Source: Ligula intestinalis (taxonomy: Eukaryota; Platyhelminthes; Cestoda; Diphyllobothriidea; Diphyllobothriidae). Taken from it: a stretch of DNA of 64,000 nt. This document shows, piece after piece, positions 21,953-31,759 of the stretch (within the stretch, counting starts at the first letter, position 1; the number at the start of each line of letters is the position of its first letter). A program made the position numbers and the translations under genes. Below the pieces are notes generated by a model, which saw nothing but the letters and a program-made list of their open reading frames with translations, ran no database searches and was not told where the DNA came from. The stretch is from positions 9,057,401 through 9,121,400 of the forward strand of contig JAYGXS010000008.1 of the NCBI GenBank assembly GCA_036362985.1, given 5' to 3'.

Positions 21953-22474
21953 TATGCCCCCCCCCTACGGCCTGGCGTGCGCTGGCAGTTTTTCGTGGAT
22001 CTGATTCCCTGTCGGTGTATGCGCTTGCGCTTCCACTGGGTTTACCGGCCATGTACATGGTTGCCCGCTTAATTGTATCTTCTCTCTCTCCCTGATCCAG
22101 GGCAGTGAATACTGGCTGGTGGCGCCTAGCGAAGTTGCGGGCAGCGTGGTGGTTGCCACGCCCGCGTCTGTGTAGTCGCAACGGCCACCGAGGGCCAGTC
22201 GCTCCGTGCTTATCTTGCGAAACTAACCATTCTGAGCGTGATAGCACGCTTAGTGGCGACTTCGGCCGCACCAGCGTGGCTGCGTCCTCTCCCATCTCCA
22301 GTTCTTTCGACTCTTGTCTTGACATTGGGTACAGGTGTGGGAGTAGGGAGAGAAAGAGGTAGATCCTGCGCGAGGCTACTTTCACTATAATCCAGCTGTA
22401 GTCACAGCGCCTACCTTCAACATGCTGAAGCTCGTTGTGGGCATTGTCGAGCACGACGGTTGAACTGTCACGGT
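21953..22474 (+). repeat. LINE 3' untranslated copy, right piece
   Basis: Resumes the LINE 3' sequence: ACGGCCTGGCGTGCGCTGGC, GCGCTTGCGCTTCCACTGGG, CTCCCATCTCCAGTTCTTTC, TTGACATTGGGTACAGGTG, TTTCACTATAA. It ends GACGGTTGAACTGTC, the same terminus as the full LINE at 31,639. It supports a fixed LINE 3' end without a poly(A) tail. Confidence 0.65.
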
Positions 22475-22479
22475 AACTT

Positions 22480-23600
22480 GTGTCTTCTCTGGCCAACGTG
22501 TCTAGGTGAGTTTGACGATCTGACAGTTTGGCCGTTGCATGCGATGACGCCCATGAAGAGAGAGAGAGAGAGAGAGTCTCAACAACCCTGATTTGCCATG
22601 AGGATGGATACCTCAGTGTCAGCCTCACTCGCTTCTCTGCACACGTCGACTGCCCAAGCGTGCCAGACAGCTGTTGATGGGCCTCGGCTTAGGGTCTGAC
22701 TATGCTAAACAGTCCTTTTGTGCGGGGTAGACATGACCTGGTTCCCAAAACATGGATCAGTCAACACCGACTGGCATGCTTTCTCCCTACGTGAGGTGTG
22801 CATGAAGACGAATAATAATGCTATATTTATGATTTCACAAACCTGAATTTTCAGCAAAAATGGCTCCATTCACGGAGAGCAGGTGGTAAGGTAAATAAAG
22901 AGTCATTTTAAAAGGACAAAGGTAAAAGGTCATGTAATACTCACAAGTCAAGTTTTTCGCGACATTCCCATCAACTAAGGAGACAGATCGGCTTTCAGCT
23001 TCTCCATTTCCGCTTCTTCACACGCTTTTTTCTTCGTGTTGTCATCCTACGGAGAATTTTCGATGTTGGTGTTGTTGGTGAATTGCATATGCGACAGATT
23101 GGCCGCATTTGACAAATATTGGGATGGTGATATGTTGTAGGTAAAATAACTTGTTTTCGTGTATTTAAAAAAGTAGCAGCGTACTGTAGATATGACCTCA
23201 TGATCACAAATGCAGACAAACAAAGCAGAGTATTAAAGAGGATGGTATAGGATTATAAATTCCCCCGTGAATGGAGAGCAAAAAAATGGGTGGCTCAAAT
23301 TCGAGAGCCACGCCAAGATTTACTTCTCTGATGCTAAATTTCGCCACCACCCCCCACCGGCGCTGACAAAGTGAATCACCTGCATAATGTAGGGGGGGGG
23401 GGGTAAAGTGTGATGGATTTTGACGAGGTATCGCGTGTGCACATTATACGGACCGTTCCGCGGTTGAGTGAGTGTGTATGCATATCTTATGCCTCTTAAA
23501 CGGGCCACATGATAGATGCGCAGGACCAAGTTATTGGCTATTTGCACAACTGGCGGAACTTCTCGCAAAGTTGAATAAGTCAGAATTCCGGGATAAGAAT
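22480..23600. other. no recognised feature
   Basis: Contains a (GA)n run at about 22,557-22,576 and a poly-G run near 23,393-23,403. No coding region or element ends that I can support. Confidence 0.4.
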
Positions 23601-23604
23601 TATA

Positions 23605-23720
23605 GTTCATGTTTTTCTCACCGGAATAAATTTGTTGGTTTGCTGACGTTTCAGAGAGTTGGGCCGGCTGTCCTTTTTCGAAGCGTATACTAACTTTATC
23701 GATCAGAAAATTTAACGTTG
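23605..23720 (-). repeat. PLE 3'-end region with the GAAACGTCAG motif
   Basis: On the minus strand CTCTGAAACGTCAGC is followed by an AAATTTATT signal and GGTGAGAAAAAC. It lies downstream of a PLE GIY-YIG fragment on the same strand. This is the only place where the repeat H motif sits directly behind PLE coding sequence, which is why I link repeat H to PLE 3' ends. Confidence 0.5.
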
Positions 23721-23954
23721 CGGCTGTACGTGTTGGCCTTGGGCTAATCGATTTTTCTCCGCTCGCTGCTTGGCACTCCGTATGGATTTGGGCATCGCTT
23801 GACGGTAACTGGTGTTCTGTTTCTACCCCACGGTAGAGGATGCTGGTAATCCTGCACCCTCTTCCGATGGTTTCTTCACAGGGCCGTCTTCGTCTACAAA
23901 TCCTGACTTCTGTTTGACCGTGTCCTGGCCTTTACTTACGTAATGGCGTGGGAT

Positions 23955-24180
23955 TTAGTAGCCCTCGGGCAGGTTTAGATGCCTGGTGACAGAATTGGCG
24001 TCTGAGTACCATGCCTCAAGCATCATTCTTTCCGCTTTTGAGGCTCCTCGGCCTACGATGGTCGCTCCTTGGATATCGAAGCTGTGGCCAGTCTCTCCGA
24101 TATGTATTTCAAGTTGCGAGTTTGGTTCTAGTCTCCGGGCCACCGCTTTGTGTTTGTGTAGGCGGGTGTGCAATTTGCGC
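23955..24180 (-). pseudogene. Penelope-like element, C-terminal GIY-YIG fragment
   Basis: Minus-strand frame of about 72 codons that reads as the end of a PLE endonuclease domain: a TRLHKHK stretch, HIGETGHSFDI (conserved His and Phe region of GIY-YIG), then KAERMMLEAWYSDANSVTRH followed by LNLPEGY. The last part parallels the degraded C-terminus of the PLE at 60,830-60,960 (LLQEA, NxxDLPDAYLALR-like). RT and catalytic GIY residues are absent: the copy is cut off upstream by a SINE-like element. PLE GIY-YIG nicks DNA for target-primed insertion; this fragment would be inactive. Confidence 0.7.
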
Positions 24181-24258
24181 CATGTTTCTATAACGTAATT
24201 GCAATCTCCATCGTTGCAACGTATTTTTTAGACAGTAGGAAGCAGTCTGTCCTTAGGT

Positions 24259-24464
24259 AGGCAGGCAAGTAGCCCTTGTTGGATCCGGAACCCCGCCAGG
24301 TGGGCCTCCATCCCGGCGGCGGCGGCGGCGAGGAGGAGGAGGAGGAGGAGGAGGAGGAGGAGGNNNNNNNNNNNNNNNNNNNNNNNNNNNNNNNNNNNNN
24401 NNNNNNNNNNNNNNNNNNNNNNNNNNNNNNNNNNNNNNNNNNNNNNNNNNNNNNNNNNNNNNNG

Positions 24465-24499
<35 letters not shown>

Positions 24500-24658
24500 G
24501 AGGAGGAGTAACATAGTCAGGAGGGGCTGCTCTGTCATAAAAAAAACAGATGGAAAGGAGAAGAGATGGAGCCACCATAGGGAGGTTTAGTGTAGCAGAC
24601 CTTGACCGCCCTGAGGGCGGGTGGGAACGCGGTCGAAGAGGCGTCTGCTGTGGTTTCC
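24259..24658. repeat. SINE-like repeat D with (GAG)n and an assembly gap, 12-bp target duplication
   Basis: Flanked by CTGTCCTTAGGT at 24,247-24,258 and 24,659-24,670, a perfect 12-bp duplication typical of LINE-machinery insertion. Inside are CAAGTAGCCCTTGTTGGATC, a (GGC)n then (GAG)n tract, a run of 100 N (24,364-24,463), more G and (GGA)n, GTGTAGCAGACCTTGACCGC and GCGTCTGCTGTGGTTTCCC. Copies at 1,413 and 54,668 share both ends. No protein and no clear tRNA-like promoter. True length is unknown because of the gap. Confidence 0.7.
24364..24463. other. assembly gap (100 N) in a GAG/GGA microsatellite
   Basis: Exactly 100 N inside a purine triplet repeat. A round number usually marks a gap of unknown size. 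Open frames crossing it are artefacts. Confidence 0.95.
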
Positions 24659-24765
24659 CTGTCCTTAGGTTGCATCACCAACCTCAGGCGACAATACGTC
24701 GCCGAGTGATGCAACATAAGGACAGGTTGCATCACTCGGCGGCGTATTGTCGCCTGAGGTTGGTG
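24659..24765. repeat. overlapping strong hairpins
   Basis: Arms 24,676-24,715 and 24,726-24,765 are reverse complements at 39 of 40 positions, with a 10-base spacer. A second, competing pair uses 24,659-24,678 and 24,705-24,725 (CTGTCCTTA.GTTGCATCAC, one mismatch). The first 12 bases are also the target duplication of the SINE-like element to the left. The hairpin is not part of the other copies of that element. Confidence 0.8.
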
Positions 24766-25029
24766 GGCTATGCCCACTCCAGTGGGTTGCAACCGTAGAG
24801 AGACTGCTTCAGAGACTCATTTTAGGTAGAAAATGGCCCCTACAGACTTCTGATGTGGCCGATCTTAATCATTATCCAACCTCCCTTGCCTTCAATTGAA
24901 TTTTTCCTGTGTCAGCTTATTTTGCCGCGAAACGGGGAATGTCATTACCGAAATCCTGTCGTGGCGAAACACATTTTCCGCACAACGAAAAAGAACAAAC
25001 AAACACATTCAACCAATACAAACGAGCAT

Positions 25030-25110
25030 GCGAGTCCCAGAAAGTAATTTATAAGGTCCAGATATAATGTGATTCCAGCGATCACAGCTGCTTCTACCCA
25101 TTCAACTGAA
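25030..25110 (+). repeat. repeat H tail fragment
   Basis: ATTCCAGCGATCACAGCTGCTTC resembles the tail of repeat H at 13,000-13,030. The hammerhead-like core is not recognisable here. Confidence 0.3.
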
Positions 25111-25204
25111 ATGCATTCGCTCGGCGTGTCTGAAAGCGTTGAGCGAGATAGTGGATGACCTTGAACAAGGACGCCAGACAGAGCAATGATGGGCGTCGGC
25201 TACG

Positions 25205-25378
25205 CATGACACCGGATCCAGGTGAGCAGGGGATGAAAGGGAGTGTGCGTGTGCAACAGATGTCGTGCAAGTCCACTATCAGTGCAACCTGACTCATGCG
25301 CAACCCTCCCTTTCTGCGCCCACCCTGTTTCGGGACATAATCTGAACCTAGTCGGTAACGACGGTTGAATTGTCAAGG
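25205..25378 (+). repeat. short LINE 3' end copy
   Basis: Weak collinear match to 31,435-31,639: ACACCGGAT, GGGAGTGTGCG, TG.GCAAGTC, and the terminal CGACGGTTGAATTGTC. The shared terminus is the strongest part. Confidence 0.4.
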
Positions 25379-25379
25379 C

Positions 25380-25883
25380 CCTCAGACCTATCAATTCCTT
25401 CCTCCTTTTTCTTCTAATCAGGCTACAAGAGAACATAAAGTGATTATTTTTCTCTTCATGTCCGACGCAAAACCGCATAGTCTTTCCTACCTGAAGACCG
25501 TTTTGGTTGGGCTTTCTGATTCCTATACCCTATTTTTATCAATCCATAATTCGCCACATCAATAATCCGTCTTAAAAAGTGAATTTTTGCAGAGCTATGG
25601 CAGGATTAATGCAGAAAATTTCAGCCGATAGACGACTACGTCTCAACATCTGTCGCACCGACGGCGCTAAGTAGTGGTATGTCATGGGTGCTCCTTATGC
25701 ATGGTTATTTACGATTTACACTCCCTAGGCGGCAAATGACTTTTTTGTTTATCAACCAACCTTAACACCTAGTTTTTATGACAAAAAATTGTCGGCAACA
25801 TTTATAGGGTCCCTCGACAGAGGGCGGACATAGGAGCGCCTAAACCTGCATTAAAAGTTGGCCTTGCGTTAAAAATTGAAGGA
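25380..25883. other. no recognised feature
   Basis: AT-rich to mixed sequence, no supportable feature. Confidence 0.4.
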
Positions 25884-25887
25884 AGGG

Positions 25888-26157
25888 TATTGCCGGTTGT
25901 TAAAGCTCAGAAGGTTTAACCCTACCGACTGTGATCTTCCAGGCCCGGTTCCTTAGGAGAAGAGAGAGAGAGAAGTCATCGGAAGGTCAGAGAAGTAGGA
26001 GTAATATATTCTTTACAGAATGAATTGGGGATGAGGCTGTAGGAAAATGACTATCAGACGCCCGCACAACCGCAAGCCAGCGGACGGCGTCTGAAGTGAG
26101 GTCTGCTCGGCCGTCGTTAAATGAGGTCATATGTGCATCGGTCTTTGATTGGCTGTT
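25888..26157 (-). repeat. solo LTR split by a LINE: left part
   Basis: Begins TATTGCCGGTTGTTAAAGCT (plus strand) right after the 4-bp flank AGGG (25,884-25,887). Its body matches 47,411-47,778: AAGGTTTAACCCTACCGACT, CCAGGCCCGGTTCCTTAGGA, TATTCTTTACAGAATGAA, GGACGGCGTCTGAAGTGAGG, CGGTCTTTGATTGGCTGTT. It stops exactly where the LINE begins and resumes at 31,651. The right end of the reassembled LTR is followed by AGGG (31,751-31,754), so the LTR has an intact 4-bp duplication across 5.9 kb. Confidence 0.85.
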
Positions 26158-26440
26158 CGTTGATACCCTGCGGCGTACAGGGTAGTCGTCCCACGATGTC
26201 CTTCCGGGTGGCAAAGGCGATGCCGGCCTCGCGTCGCTCTGCCGTCGGACGGCCCACATTGAAGAAGGTGTAGCCGGCACCCACCTCTTCTATGGAACCT
26301 TCACCGGAGAAGCGGGATTCACTGAGTGCGGCGATGTCCACCTTGAAGCGCACCAGTTCCCGGGCGATTAGCGCTGTTCTCCGTTCCGGTCGGATGCTCC
26401 TCGGGTTATCTGAGCTCCCTGAACTGTTGTCCTGTCCGGT
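26158..26440 (-). pseudogene. inverted N-terminal endonuclease fragment of the LINE
   Basis: The minus strand reads as the N-terminal part of an exonuclease-endonuclease-phosphatase (APE-like) domain: RRTALIARELVRFKVDIAAL, then SESRF with the metal-binding Glu position, a GYTFFNVGRP strand, and GIAFATRKDIVGRLPCTPQG. It breaks off at the LINE's 5' end. The domain continues on the opposite strand from 26,441 ([12 protein letters not shown] onward). Roughly a dozen residues or more between the two pieces are missing. It cannot be translated with the rest of the protein. Confidence 0.8.
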
Positions 26441-26455
26441 GGCAAATTCGCCACC
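26438..26455. other. inversion junction with an 18-bp palindrome
   Basis: GGTGGCAAATTCGCCACC spans the strand switch: GGTGGC and GCCACC are reverse complements around AAATTC. Right of it the plus strand codes [13 protein letters not shown]; left of it the minus strand codes the upstream endonuclease. Short complementarity at the junction fits strand joining during twin priming. Confidence 0.7.
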
Positions 26456-29400
26456 ATCGTTAGTGTCTACGCTCCTCCGATGACCAGCTCTGACAAGACA
26501 AAGAACAAGTTCTACGAGGATCTGCACACCCTCCTGGCCTCTGTGCTGAAGGCGGACAAGTTGATAGTCCTTGGTGACTTCAATGCCCGCATCGGCACAG
26601 ACCACGCCGCCTGGAGAGGAGTGCTCGGACCCCACGGCCTCCGAGGACTCAACGACAATGGCCTACTCCTCCTTCGCACCTGCGCGGTGCATCATCTCAT
26701 ACTGACCAACACCTACTTCAGTCAACCGCTGCAGCACAAGGCGACCTGGATGCACCCCAGATCTCGTCACTGGCATCTTCTGGATTATGTCCTCATGCAT
26801 CGGCGCGATCAGCAGGATGTGCTGGTCACAAAGGCAATGCCGGGTGCAGACGGTGATAGCGATCATCGTCTCATCATCTCCAAGATGCGGATCCATCTTC
26901 AACCACGCAGGAGACCTCAAGGTAAGCGACCCCCAGGTAAGTTGAATACTGATTTGTTAAACTTGCCTACCAACCGTTTGCGTTTCAGCAACGAGTTGAC
27001 CCAACAGCTGAATAACTTCCCAGTCGCCGAAGAGAACAGCTATGTGGAGACTCGATGGTGTCAACTACGGGATGCTGTGCAATCCACTGCCAAACGCATC
27101 CTTGGGCCTGCGCCCCGCCCACACAAAGTCTGGTTCGATAAAAACGATGCAGCCATCACTACTCTCATCTCTGAGAAGAATCGCCAACGCAACGAATACG
27201 TCGATCGCCCCTCCGACGCCACGAAAGCAGCCTACTACTAAAGTCGCCGTCTTGTACAGCAGCGGCTGCGGGAAATGCAGGACGCTTGGATGGCTCGTAA
27301 GGGTGAGGTAATCCAAGGCTATCCAGACCGCAATGAATGGAAGAACTTCTTCGCAGCGCTCAAAGCAGTTTACAGCGCCGTAGTGAGGGGCACAGCCCCG
27401 CTTCTCAGCGCGGACGGTACCACCCTCATCACAGAGAAGACCCAACTTCTGAGCCGCTGGGCAGAGCACTTCCAAAGTGAACTCAATCGGCCCTCAACCA
27501 CCCCTGAGGCTGCCATTGAGCAGTTGCCCCAAGTCGAAATTAATGCTGATCTCGACCTCCCACCAACCCCTGAGGAGACCAACAAGGCTGTACAGCAGCT
27601 GTCCAGCGGGAAGGCACCCGGTTCCAACGGGATCCCGGTGGAGATTTACAAATATGGTGGTCACCAAATCATAACTCACCTCACCACCCTGTTCCAAGAG
27701 ATGTGGCGACAGGGCCAAGTTCCCCAGGATTTTAAGGGCGCCACCATCATCCACCTCTACAAGCGTAAGGGGAATCGCCAGGTCTGTGACAACCACCGCG
27801 GCATCTCACTGCTGAATATTGCCAGAAAAATCTTCCCACGCATTCTCCTCAATCCTCTGAATAGCCACCTGGAACAAGGGCTTCTGCCTGAAAGCCAGTG
27901 TGGTTTTCAACGTCAACGCGGCACCACTGACATGATATTTGCCGCGCGTCAGCTGCAAGAGAAATGTCAAGAGATGCGGACCTACCTCTTCACTACGTTC
28001 GTAGACCTGACAAAAGCCTTCGACACGGTGAACCGGCCCGGACTTTGGAAGGTTATGCAGAAGTTTGGCTGTCCGGAACACTTCACCCACATGATTCGAC
28101 AACTTCATGATGGGATGATGGCGCGCGTCACGGACTACGGAATGCTGTCTGAAGCCTTCGCAGTTACCAATGGAGTGAAACAGAGCTGTGTCCTCGCACC
28201 CACCCTCTTCAGTCTCATGTTCTCTGCCATACTGATGGACGCCTACCGTGACGAGCGTCCCGGAATCCCCCTCAACTACAGAACGGACGGAAACCTCCTC
28301 AACATTCGTCGGATGCAGGCCCCCACGCGCGTCTCCACAACCACAGTTCATGATCTGCTGTTTGCGGACGACTGCGCTCTCAACACCACCACCGAAGCAG
28401 ACATGCAAAGGAGCATGGATCTCTTTGCAGCAGGTTGCGCCAACTTTGGCCTCACCATCAACATGGACAAGACGGTGGTTATGCATCAACCGCCGCCAGG
28501 TGCTGACCTCAACTCCGCACGCATCAACGTCAACGGAGCCGTACTGCAGAACGTGGAAAACTTCACTTACCTTGGGAGTACGCTTTCCCGCAACACTAAA
28601 ATAGACGCCGAGATTGCCCGCAGAATCTCCAAAGCCAGTCAAGCCTTCGGTCGGCTACAAGCCTCCGTATGGAATTGTCATGGTCTTCAACTGTCAACGA
28701 AATTGAAGATGTACAAGGCTGTTGTGCTGTCAACACTCTTGTACGGAGCGGAGACTTGGACTGTCTATGCTAGCCAAGCGCAGAAACTGAACCACTTTCA
28801 AATCAGCTGCCTACGCCGCATATTGAAGGTGACGTGGCAGGAGAGGATTCCGGACACGAAAATCCTGGAGAGAACGGGAGTTCTCAGCATCCAGGCCATG
28901 CTCAGGCAGATACAACTGCGCTGGAGCGGTCACGTGGTACGTATGAACGACGAACGGCTACCCAAGTGACTGTTCTATGGCGATGTCGCCGTAGGCACTC
29001 GTTGCAAAGGAGGACAGAAGAGACGTTACAAGGATACCCTGAAGAATTCCCCGAAGCGTCTCCAAATCAACACGATGAACTGGGAGGAGCTAGCACAGGA
29101 CCAATCTGTGTGGCGAAGAGCGGTAAAAACAGGCGCCGCAATCTACGAAGCTAGTCGGATCGCCGCCGCCAAGGCAAAACGGACGGCACGCAAGTCTCAC
29201 AATCTATGGACGCACGCTGCTACCGCCCAAGCTCTTCCAACGTGTCCGCGTTGTCAATGCACCCTCCGTGCACGCATTGGCTTGGTCGGTCACCTCCGGA
29301 AGCCGTGCAACCCTCCTCCGACAGCATCCACGTCTACTGCACCAAACACTCCACCTGACCCTTCTCCACTTTCCACCTCGACGGCAATCACCGACGGGAG

Positions 29401-29791
29401 AGATGCCTCGTCGCCTTCATCCACCGACTCCAACTCACCCACAGCGTTCTCCACTCCCTTCGACACATCAGCGCCCGCAACAAATTCCTCACCTGAACCC
29501 CCCACCAGCTCTGAGGGCCTGATATGCCCTCACTGCAATCGCACATTCAGCTCACGCATCGGTCTAGTCGGTCACTTGCAAATCCATCGCGCAGAGACTG
29601 GTGAATTAGTGCCTGGAGCACCAACACACAGACGAGACCGCCGCCTTCACTGCCCACACTGCCCCCGATCAATCGCCCATCGCATGGGCCTACTAGGTCA
29701 CATGCGCATTCACGACAGCGGCACTGACCGTGATGTCGGCACACCCAGCACCTCACACATCCCCACCACCAGCCTCAGCCCCACTCACTAG
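26441..29791 (+). pseudogene. LINE polyprotein: endonuclease (part), reverse transcriptase, C2H2 fingers
   Basis: One continuous frame of about 1,116 codons with two in-frame stops (TAA 27,239-27,241; TGA 28,967-28,969) and no frameshift. The endonuclease half shows [12 protein letters not shown] (Asp, Asn) and [10 protein letters not shown] (Ser-Asp-His catalytic end). RT motifs in order: [36 protein letters not shown] (Asp, about 28,000), [18 protein letters not shown] (Ser in place of the usual Gly), LLFADDCAL (FADD at 28,361-28,372), and [10 protein letters not shown]. The C-terminus has CPRC...H, CPHC-x12-HLQIH and CPHC-x12-HMRIH fingers near 29,240, 29,524 and 29,650. The enzyme would nick target DNA and reverse transcribe its own RNA. 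The catalytic acids are intact, but the stops and lost N-terminus make it dead. Confidence 0.85.
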
Positions 29792-31639
29792 TCGCCTCGC
29801 GTCACGATTGCGTCGTCAAGTTTGTGGGGAACACAGGTGAGTGCCTCCTCCCTCAGGTAAGTGGAGGCCGTTCTTGCTGAATTTGTCGAATAATGTTTTG
29901 CCTTTTTCTACCCCATAATAGCTCCGGTCTAGAATTAATAAGCTTAGTTTAGTGGCAGTATCGCTCCTCACAGGACATGTATGTTGTCACCCAACTTAGT
30001 GTCGGACTCCTGGCAATAGCCGTATTGGGTACCATGTTCTTTCCTGAGGTACTCTCCTTTCCGCACTCAATTCAGCCGTCAGCATAGCACTGGCATACTC
30101 GCGTTAAGTGCAGCCGCTTGCTATCAAATCTCAGGCGGCCCCGACAACTCGCCTCTCATACGACGGCATGGGAAATCAGATAATCGATTTTAATGAGATA
30201 GTGGGGGGGGGAGGGCAGCTAAACATAGTGACTCATGGTTTCCTCGTTCAGGGGGTAACACTTCCGGGACTGAATAGTACTGAAGCGCCCTTAGAATGCA
30301 TGCGCACTGAAAAGATTAACAACTTCACACCTCTCTACATCGGCCGCATCAGTCAAATTAGCACAGGGCTTACTGACAATTTTTTTGCTTTTCGTTGCCG
30401 CACTTCTATCATATTCTATTTATATTACTCGCTTCATTACCGCACTCTTTAGTAGTTACTGAAGATTCTCTGCTGCAAGGTAAGCTGAGATTTTGCTATC
30501 ATTGTTCTTTTCTATACTTGATTTCCTCCCCTCTCTCTCTCGGCCTGTCTGCGTTCGCCTCTCGCATCCTCTCCCTATCTCCCTTTTTCACTTTCTTCTT
30601 CTTCCTATCCCTCTTTATACTCTTCTACTGCGTCTTTTGCCCTCCTTCTTCTTCTTCTTCTTCTTCTTCTTCTTCTTCTTCTGCTTATTCTTCCTCTTCT
30701 TCTTGTTCTTTTCTGCACGCCCACAATTGCAAAATTCACCAGTTGTCTCTTGCTCTCCTTTCAGCCCCGCCCACGGACGCCAACCGACGACGGAGCATGG
30801 GTAGTGCCTTTCAGTCGTTGACTGACTGGTTACCCCTCTCAGGAGGGTGTTGGCCCAGGCTTCATGCAGGACTGCTCTCACCCTTCTGAGATCCAATGGT
30901 CTGCATGCACATGCAATGCCAGTCTTCAGCCAACCACGGTCCCTGTGGCCTGGAAGGCGCTGGCACTTGCTCTCACTTCTGTTTCCATGTTGGTGACTGC
31001 GCTCGCGCTCCCACTGGGTTTCAGGCCCCACTGCGGGTGCCCGAAAAACTAGGCGGTCACTATGCGGTGGGGGAGAGAGTGAGGTCGACCTCAGCGCGTT
31101 TCTTCCCTCACTATAATAAATCTGAATGCGTCTGAATCTATCACGGTGCGCTAAAAGCCGTGGCTTAGAGGGTCTGCCAACTGACGGGAAAACTCGGACT
31201 CCCCTACGTAGCTGCTCCTTCCGTACGTGTGTATCTGTGTGTGCGTACGGGAGGAGAGGGAGGACTGAGAGTCAGGCTGCAATGGCTCCCTCTTAATGTG
31301 GCCTTTATGGCGCTCCTGCGCTGTCGGGAGCATACCTAGCGAGAAGGCTGATGTAAGTGTGCGCATGCTGAGTGTTTATTGCACCAGCCATCTACACCCT
31401 CCCTCATCCCCGGTCTTATTGACTTTGTCTTTACACCGGATACGGAGGTGGGAGTGGCGAGCGAGTGGGTGGGTAGATTCTGTGCAAGTCTGCCTAAACT
31501 CCTGTTTTCTCTCGCATGAGTTCTCTGCGTTGCTCCTGCTTGCTGTCAATTTCGTGTTGCTTGCCCAGCTTGCCTCTGTGTACGCTGCGGTTTGTCGGAG
31601 CGCGTGGTGCCCATCGTCGAAATCGACGGGGGAACTGTC
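29792..31639 (+). other. LINE 3' untranslated region
   Basis: Non-coding tail inside the 11-bp target duplication. It includes a pyrimidine-rich stretch with a (CTT)n tract (about 30,645-30,715), then blocks that recur alone elsewhere as 5'-truncated copies: GCAATGCCAGTCTTCAGCC, GGTGCGCTAAAAGCC, CCGGTCTTATTGACTTTG. The part from 29,800 to about 30,780 is not seen elsewhere in the window, so it may itself contain an older insertion. The frame at 30,395-30,889 crosses the microsatellite and is not a gene. Confidence 0.65.
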
Positions 31640-31650
31640 GATTGGCTGTT

Positions 31651-31750
31651 ACAGAGACCGGAAACAGCAAGCACTTCCGACATGCACTTCGACTTGAGCT
31701 AGTCACGACAGGCGTTCACAAGTACACTTTGTATTGAGCTAGTCAATACA
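31651..31750 (-). repeat. solo LTR split by a LINE: right part
   Basis: Continues the LTR exactly: ACAGAGACCGGAAACAGC, GACTTGAGCTAGTCACGACA, GGCGTTCACAAGT and a GTCAATACA end. It is followed by AGGG, the second copy of the LTR's target duplication. The uninterrupted LTR would be 370 bp, close to the 368 bp of the copy at 47,411. Confidence 0.85.
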
Positions 31751-31759
31751 AGGGTACAT

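Larger units (their letters stand above)
26158..31639 (+). mobile_element. APE-type non-LTR retrotransposon (LINE), 5' inverted, 11-bp target duplication
   Basis: The insertion is bounded by GATTGGCTGTT at 26,147-26,157 and 31,640-31,650. Removing it rejoins an LTR perfectly. It holds an inverted piece of the endonuclease (26,158-about 26,440, minus), then a plus-strand frame with the rest of the endonuclease, RT and three C2H2-like fingers (26,441-29,791), then about 1.85 kb of 3' untranslated sequence. It ends AACTGTC without a poly(A) tail, as do its orphan copies at 14,345, 22,474 and 25,378. The 5' inversion is the twin-priming outcome known from L1 insertions. Clade assignment is left open. 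Confidence 0.85.

Noticed and set aside
21897..22628. 243-codon minus-strand frame
   Set aside because: It crosses an LTR end and a LINE 3' untranslated copy, which are unrelated sequences joined by insertion. The frame is chance.
24188..24590. Long open frames with poly-Pro, poly-Glu or poly-Ser through the N run
   Set aside because: They are a triplet microsatellite and an assembly gap read in several frames, not a gene.
27806..28642. 278-codon minus-strand frame under the LINE reverse transcriptase
   Set aside because: Shadow of the plus-strand RT; no motif of its own.
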